Below the pieces are notes generated by a model. It made no database searches, was not told the origin of the DNA, and worked only from the letters and a program-made list of their open reading frames with translations. A stretch of 10,068 nt of DNA from Candidatus Cloacimonadota bacterium (lineage in GTDB: Bacteria > Cloacimonadota > Cloacimonadia > Cloacimonadales > Cloacimonadaceae): NCBI GenBank assembly GCA_027318525.1, contig DAHVPA010000057.1, positions 1 through 10,068 of the forward strand. Direction: 5' to 3'. Shown here in pieces: positions 6,644-10,068 of this stretch (positions are counted from its first letter, which is position 1; each line of letters begins with the position of its first letter). Position numbers and translations under genes: made by a program.

Positions 6644-6672
6644 CTTTTAAGTCTACGGATTGAATCCGTCAA
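6644..6672 (-). promoter_or_regulatory. predicted promoter for the exported-protein gene
   Basis: On the minus strand TTGACG (6672-6667, 5 of 6 of the -35 consensus) and TAAAAG (6649-6644, 4 of 6 of the -10) are separated by exactly 17 bases. Transcription would start near 6637, giving a leader of about 35 bases that includes the GAGGAG ribosome site. The 15-base palindrome sits on the -35 box and the spacer. Confidence 0.5.
6655..6669. promoter_or_regulatory. perfect palindrome, candidate operator
   Basis: ACGGATT and AATCCGT form a perfect inverted repeat around a single G. The site lies between the divergently transcribed exported-protein gene and iorA and overlaps the predicted minus-strand promoter. 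That is the usual position for a repressor site. No regulator gene is in the window. The same bases could instead be a small RNA hairpin with a 3-base loop, and the following TTTTTCTCTTCTC on the plus strand makes a weak terminator another possibility. Confidence 0.4.
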
Positions 6673-6769
6673 GGTTTTTCTCTTCTCAGCCATTTACCTA
6701 GAAAAAATGCTTGCTAAGAAAAGATAAACTGCAAAAAAGGGGAAAAAATAATTAAATATAGGAGAAAAT

Positions 6770-8371
6770 ATGGAAAAGCTGATGTTACTCGGTGATGAAG
6801 CTTTGGCTCAAGGTGCCTTGGATGCCGGTATATCCGGTGCTTATGCATATCCCGGCACGCCTTCCACAGAGATTATGGAATATATCCAGCGTTCCAAGCA
6901 GGCAATCGAACAAAAAGTGCATAGAACCTGGTCATCCAACGAAAAAACTGCTGTTGAATCTGCAATCGGTATGTCTTATGCAGGTAAAAGAACCATAGTC
7001 TGCATGAAACATGTGGGTTTAAACGTTGCTGCAGATCCCTTTATGAATTCTGCTTTTACAGGAGCTAATGGTGGTTTGCTTGTCGTGGTTGCAGATGATC
7101 CATCTATGCATTCATCTCAGAATGAGCAGGATTCCAGATTCTACGGAAAGTTTGCTTTAATACCAGTGCTTGAACCTTCCAATCAGCAGGAATGTTATGA
7201 TATGGTATTTAACGGATTAACATTATCTGAAAAGTATCATGTTCCTGTATTGTTAAGGTTGACGACAAGGCTTTCGCACTCCAGAGCTGGCATCACAACC
7301 AGGCAAACTCTGCCTCCAAACCAGTTGCATTTTCCTGAAGATCCAAACCAGTTCATGCTCTTGCCAGCTTTTGCCAGGAAAAAATACAAAAACCTGATCG
7401 CCTTACAAAATGATTTCCTCAAAGAATCTGCTACTTCTGTTTTTAATAAGAAACATGAGTCAGAAGAGAACCGCCGTCTTGGTATTATTGCCTGTGGTTT
7501 GGCATATAATTATTTGATGGAGAATTTTGCCGGAAAGCAAATTCCCTACCCTATCCTCAAGATTTGCCAGTATCCTGTTCCCGTTGAAGCAGTAACAGAA
7601 TTGTATAATAGCTGTGAATCGCTATTAATCCTCGAAGAAGGCATGCCGATTGTTGAAGAAATGGTGAAAGGTTTTAGCTGGAGCGGGACAAAACCTATAA
7701 AAGGACGCTTGGACGGGACCATTCCCAGAGATGGTGAACTCAATCCAAATATTGTTGCCAGAGCACTTGGTTTACCTGACAAAGTTGGTGCTGACATCCC
7801 AGATGTTGTAGCTCCCAGACCACCACAGTTATGCATAGGTTGTCCCCATGCCGATTCATATCTTGCTTTGAACGAAGCTCTTAAGGAATATGGGAAAGGA
7901 CATGTATTTAGTGATATTGGATGTTACACACTGGGTTTTATGCCTCCGTATCAAGCGATAAACTCCTGTGTGGACATGGGCGCATCGATTACTATGGCAA
8001 AGGGAGCTGCTGATGCTGGTTTATATCCTGCAGTAGCTGTTATTGGAGATTCCACCTTCGCTCATTCTGGTATGACAGGACTCCTGGATTGTGTTTATGA
8101 AAAAGCTAATGTCGTAATTGTTATACTTGATAATTCAACCACGGGCATGACTGGTGGTCAGGCATACACAGCTGCAGGTCATCTTGAAGATATTTGCATC
8201 GGTCTGGGAGTTGAAAAAGAGCATATAAGGGTCTTTGTTCCTCTCAAGAAGAACTTTGATGAGATGGTGCAAATCTACAAAGAGGAAATTGCTTATGATG
8301 GTGTTTCTGTAGTGATTCCAAGACGAGAATGCGTCCAGACCCTCAAAAAGAAAAACAAGATGGAGGAATAA
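6770..8371 (+). CDS. iorA: indolepyruvate:ferredoxin oxidoreductase, alpha-type subunit without ferredoxin domain
   Basis: With IorB this enzyme converts arylpyruvates (or related 2-oxoacids) and CoA to acyl-CoA and CO2, reducing ferredoxin; in reverse it can make aryl amino acid precursors. The product has 533 residues. Residues 1-180 form the pyrimidine-binding domain (GAYAYPGTPSTE, SSNEKTAVESAIG). A middle domain spans about 235-350. LCIGCPH at 354-360 corresponds to the CPGCPH region of IorA. The thiamine diphosphate and magnesium motif runs from GDSTFAHSG (GDS 426-428) to LDNSTTGMTGGQ. Classical IorA continues with two CxxCxxCxxxCP [4Fe-4S] motifs; here the protein ends in IPRRECVQTLKKK with no such motif. 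The stop is one base before iorB, so no room is left. The start has a TAGGAG ribosome site. The paralogous 2-ketoacid branch cannot be excluded as its substrate class. Confidence 0.93.
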   Translation: MEKLMLLGDEALAQGALDAGISGAYAYPGTPSTEIMEYIQRSKQAIEQKVHRTWSSNEKTAVESAIGMSYAGKRTIVCMKHVGLNVAADPFMNSAFTGANGGLLVVVADDPSMHSSQNEQDSRFYGKFALIPVLEPSNQQECYDMVFNGLTLSEKYHVPVLLRLTTRLSHSRAGITTRQTLPPNQLHFPEDPNQFMLLPAFARKKYKNLIALQNDFLKESATSVFNKKHESEENRRLGIIACGLAYNYLMENFAGKQIPYPILKICQYPVPVEAVTELYNSCESLLILEEGMPIVEEMVKGFSWSGTKPIKGRLDGTIPRDGELNPNIVARALGLPDKVGADIPDVVAPRPPQLCIGCPHADSYLALNEALKEYGKGHVFSDIGCYTLGFMPPYQAINSCVDMGASITMAKGAADAGLYPAVAVIGDSTFAHSGMTGLLDCVYEKANVVIVILDNSTTGMTGGQAYTAAGHLEDICIGLGVEKEHIRVFVPLKKNFDEMVQIYKEEIAYDGVSVVIPRRECVQTLKKKNKMEE

Positions 8372-8372
8372 G

Positions 8373-8942
8373 ATGAAAAAAGATATTATTCTTGCCGGGG
8401 TAGGCGGTCAGGGTATTCTAACGATAGCAACCCTGATAGGTTATGCAGCTTTGAAACGCGGATGGAACCTCAAACAAGCAGAAGTGCATGGTATGAGTCA
8501 ACGCGGCGGAGATGTCCAATCTCACCTTCGTCTTTCTGATGAGCCAATCTGGTCAGACCTGATTCCATTTGGGAAAGCCGATATTATTCTTTCAGTGGAG
8601 CCTATGGAAGCTTTGCGCTATTTACCCTATCTTTCAGATGAAGGTTGGGTGATTACAAACAGCACTCCTTTCAATAACATAGCCAAGTATCCTGAAATAG
8701 CAGATATTCATAATCGTGTGAAGGAGATTAAGAACCACATTCTGATTGATGCCGATTCCATTGCCAAAGAAGTAAAAGCCAATCGTTCCATGAATATTGT
8801 GATGCTGGGTGCTGCAACCAAACAGCTTGGTTTTGAGCCCGATGAACTAAAAGAAGCCATAAAAACTATTTTTAGTAAGAAAGGCGATGTTATCGTGGAA
8901 GCCAATCTGCGTGCACTGGAAGCAGGATTGCAGCTTGGTTAG
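8373..8942 (+). CDS. iorB: indolepyruvate:ferredoxin oxidoreductase, beta subunit
   Basis: The product has 189 residues, the usual length for IorB. AGVGGQGIL at 8-16 is the glycine-rich start of the gamma-type 2-oxoacid oxidoreductase domain. EVHGMSQRGGDVQSHLRLS is the family's next signature. The protein contributes to the CoA and thiamine diphosphate site at the interface with IorA and has no iron-sulfur cluster of its own. The ATG is preceded by GGAGGAA within the end of iorA, with one base between stop and start, so the two are co-transcribed and translationally coupled. A strong terminator follows. Confidence 0.95.
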   Translation: MKKDIILAGVGGQGILTIATLIGYAALKRGWNLKQAEVHGMSQRGGDVQSHLRLSDEPIWSDLIPFGKADIILSVEPMEALRYLPYLSDEGWVITNSTPFNNIAKYPEIADIHNRVKEIKNHILIDADSIAKEVKANRSMNIVMLGAATKQLGFEPDELKEAIKTIFSKKGDVIVEANLRALEAGLQLG

Positions 8943-8958
8943 ATAATAAATGCATTAC

Positions 8959-8992
8959 AAGGCTGACCTGTTCGGTCAGCCTTTTCTTTTTT
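8959..8992 (+). terminator. rho-independent terminator of the ior operon
   Basis: GGCTGACC (8961-8968) pairs perfectly with GGTCAGCC (8974-8981), flanked by AA/TT that extend the stem to ten pairs, with a 5-base loop. It is followed by TTTTCTTTTTTC. It lies about 17 bases after the iorB stop and is a textbook plus-strand terminator. Confidence 0.93.
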
Positions 8993-9020
8993 CAATACAC
9001 AAAATTGTTCGGGAGTTACA

Positions 9021-9443
9021 TTGTCAGATCATATCAAAAATAGCATCTTATCCAGCCTCAAACCTCTACAAATGGTTTTTGTGGCAACCAGTTTTGAAGG
9101 TCAACCCTATGTAAGACCCATGACTCTGATCAATAGTCCCAAGGGCTTTTTTTTGGCAACTGGAAGTAACGACAACAAGACCAGGCAAATCGCTGTCAAT
9201 CCCAAAGTGGAAATCTGCAGTCTATCTCAGAACGATACAAACTCTGGATACATCAGAGCCAGGGGAATTCTGGAGCAAATTATTGATCAGGATTTACGCA
9301 CCAGCATATACACTGAGGCAGGTTTCCTGAAGAATTATTGGTCAGACCCTTCCAGTCAAGATTATGTCCTATACAAAATGATTTGGTTGGAAGTGGATTT
9401 TATGAAACCGGGGGATGATTTAGCTGTTACAATACCTTGGTAA
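9021..9443 (+). CDS. pyridoxamine 5'-phosphate oxidase-like FMN-binding split-barrel protein
   Basis: The product has 140 residues and fits the single-domain PNPOx-like split barrel, which normally binds FMN or another flavin (sometimes F420 or haem) as a dimer. The order of segments is typical: FVATSFEGQPYVRPMTLI, then GFFLATGSNDNKTRQIAVNP (the K-T-RQI-NPKV phosphate-binding region), VEICSLS, GYIRARG and a final LEVDFMKPGD. It lacks the length and C-terminal part of true PdxH (about 210 residues), so it is not expected to make pyridoxal phosphate. The start is a TTG at 9021 preceded by GGGAG at the right distance; no in-frame ATG fits as well. It stands alone after the ior terminator, so its role is unknown. 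Confidence 0.85.
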   Translation: MSDHIKNSILSSLKPLQMVFVATSFEGQPYVRPMTLINSPKGFFLATGSNDNKTRQIAVNPKVEICSLSQNDTNSGYIRARGILEQIIDQDLRTSIYTEAGFLKNYWSDPSSQDYVLYKMIWLEVDFMKPGDDLAVTIPW

Positions 9444-9480
9444 AAAGCACTTTCTGCTCTTAAAGAAAAACTGAGTGCTT
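9441..9480 (-). terminator. weak candidate terminator for the lptG-type gene
   Basis: On the minus strand AAGCACT (9480-9474) pairs with AGTGCTT (9451-9445), followed by TTTTTA. The 22-base loop makes it weak. It overlaps the stop codon of the convergent plus-strand gene. Confidence 0.35.
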
Positions 9481-9488
9481 AGCTTGAG

Positions 9489-9532
9489 ATGACCCTCAGA
9501 TAAAGCCTTGAGTGCCTTTATCTGAAGGTTAT
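9489..9532. repeat. long imperfect inverted repeat between convergent genes
   Basis: Bases 9489-9505 pair with 9516-9532 over 17 positions: 15 Watson-Crick, one G:U (9491:9530) and one C:A mismatch (9495:9526), with a 10-base loop. The innermost ten pairs are perfect. Neither side has a T-tract, so it is not a standard terminator. It may act as a transcript-end stabiliser for both convergent mRNAs or be a copy of a dispersed palindromic repeat. TGAGTGC occurs both before it (9472-9478) and in its loop (9509-9515). Confidence 0.6.
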
Positions 9533-9578
9533 ATGAGAGCAATCAGGAACTCATGCATTAAGGGATGTTAAGGTAGGG

Positions 9579-10068
9579 CTATACTTCAGCTTTTTTCAGG
9601 AATACAATACCCAAAAGGGCAAAGAAAGCATTGGGTGCCCAGGCAGCTACTACAGGCGGCAGGATTTCATTATAGCCAAGGCTTTGCGAGATTCGCATCA
9701 ACGTCAGATACATAAAACATACAACCAGACCGAGCATAAAAATCCAACCTCTGCCTTTGCTGCGGATATTGGATGTGGCGATGGGAATAAAGAAAAAGAT
9801 AACAATTAGATTGGTCAAAGGATATGCTATTTTTACATGCAGGTCAACCAGTTCTTTACTATAGCTGTCGCCAACTTTCTTCAGCCTTTCTATGTAATCC
9901 CGTAATTCCAGGAAATTCAAGGACAAAGTCTTTTTGGTGATTCTGACAAAATCCTGTGGTTGGACATCCATCTCTGGCAGGACTATCGAGCTGTACTGTT
10001 TCCATTCTATGGGCTGGTGATTAGCAAATTTGCGGATTTCACAATCCTTCAGTATCCACTGGTTAAAT
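9579..10068 (-). CDS. lptG: LptF/LptG-family LPS export permease, C-terminal part
   Basis: The reading frame is open from the right edge to a TAG at 9579, giving 163 visible residues; the start is outside the window. A short periplasmic part (WILKDCEIRKF, then a segment ending LNFLELRDYIERLKK) is followed by three hydrophobic helices. The first begins IAYPLTNLIVIFFFIPIA. The second is the GWIFMLGLVV stretch. The last is the PPVVAAWAPNAFFALLGIVFL stretch. The conserved proline in the first helix and the LPP-AAW-PN pattern near the end are typical of LptG more than LptF. In the LptB2FG transporter this inner-membrane subunit extracts LPS and passes it to the periplasmic bridge, so the organism should have an outer membrane with LPS. 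Confidence 0.85.
   Translation of the reverse strand, partial: FNQWILKDCEIRKFANHQPIEWKQYSSIVLPEMDVQPQDFVRITKKTLSLNFLELRDYIERLKKVGDSYSKELVDLHVKIAYPLTNLIVIFFFIPIATSNIRSKGRGWIFMLGLVVCFMYLTLMRISQSLGYNEILPPVVAAWAPNAFFALLGIVFLKKAEV

Noticed and set aside
6711..6760. Plus-strand promoter for iorA (TTGCTA and the AT-rich stretch after it)
   Set aside because: No -10 hexamer of quality sits at 15-19 bases from TTGCTA, and the AT-rich TAATTAAATATA is too close to the ribosome site. The promoter is probably in this gap, but I cannot place it.

Overview
The window looks like a chromosomal segment of a Gram-negative, anaerobic bacterium with moderate GC. An LptF/LptG-type permease fragment implies lipopolysaccharide export. 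A UDP-GlcNAc 2-epimerase fragment implies surface polysaccharide. An indolepyruvate oxidoreductase (IOR) pair implies anaerobic aromatic amino acid or aryl-acid metabolism. Genes are densely packed, tRNA genes encode their CCA ends, and Shine-Dalgarno (SD) motifs of the AGGAG/GGAG type precede most starts, including two TTG starts. The gene set would fit an amino-acid-fermenting lineage such as Cloacimonadota or a relative of Bacteroidota, but this is inference. Nothing in the sequence fixes the taxon.

Layout, left to right. Positions 1-6601 are coded on the minus strand, so they are transcribed right to left. They hold the start of a wecB-like epimerase (1-113, running off the edge), then a 330-base gap with a chain of hairpins. 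Next come a stand-alone response-regulator receiver protein (444-815), a COG2509-type FAD-dependent oxidoreductase (882-2420), tRNA-Phe(GAA) with its terminator, and guaA. A metallo-beta-lactamase-fold hydrolase, a ThiI-like PP-loop protein with a C-terminal NFACT-R-like domain, tRNA-Thr(CGT) with a downstream terminator, and an unknown exported protein (5894-6601) complete this strand. The PP-loop gene, the hydrolase and guaA are nearly touching and read as one operon bounded by the two tRNAs.

An intergenic region with a perfect palindrome (6655-6669) separates this block from the plus-strand iorA-iorB operon (6770-8942), which ends in a strong terminator. A small FMN-binding split-barrel protein (9021-9443, plus) follows. 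It converges on the truncated LptF/LptG permease (9579 to the right edge, minus) across a spacer with a long hairpin.

Most genes are housekeeping: GMP synthesis, tRNA supply and modification, LPS export. The main points of interest are an IorA lacking the usual C-terminal ferredoxin domain, the chain of hairpins at 156-329, a protein stop codon inside the 5' end of tRNA-Thr, a terminator abutting the start of the FAD gene, and a palindrome overlapping a predicted promoter. I did not find a clear defence system, CRISPR array, complete transposon or obvious new multi-gene system.
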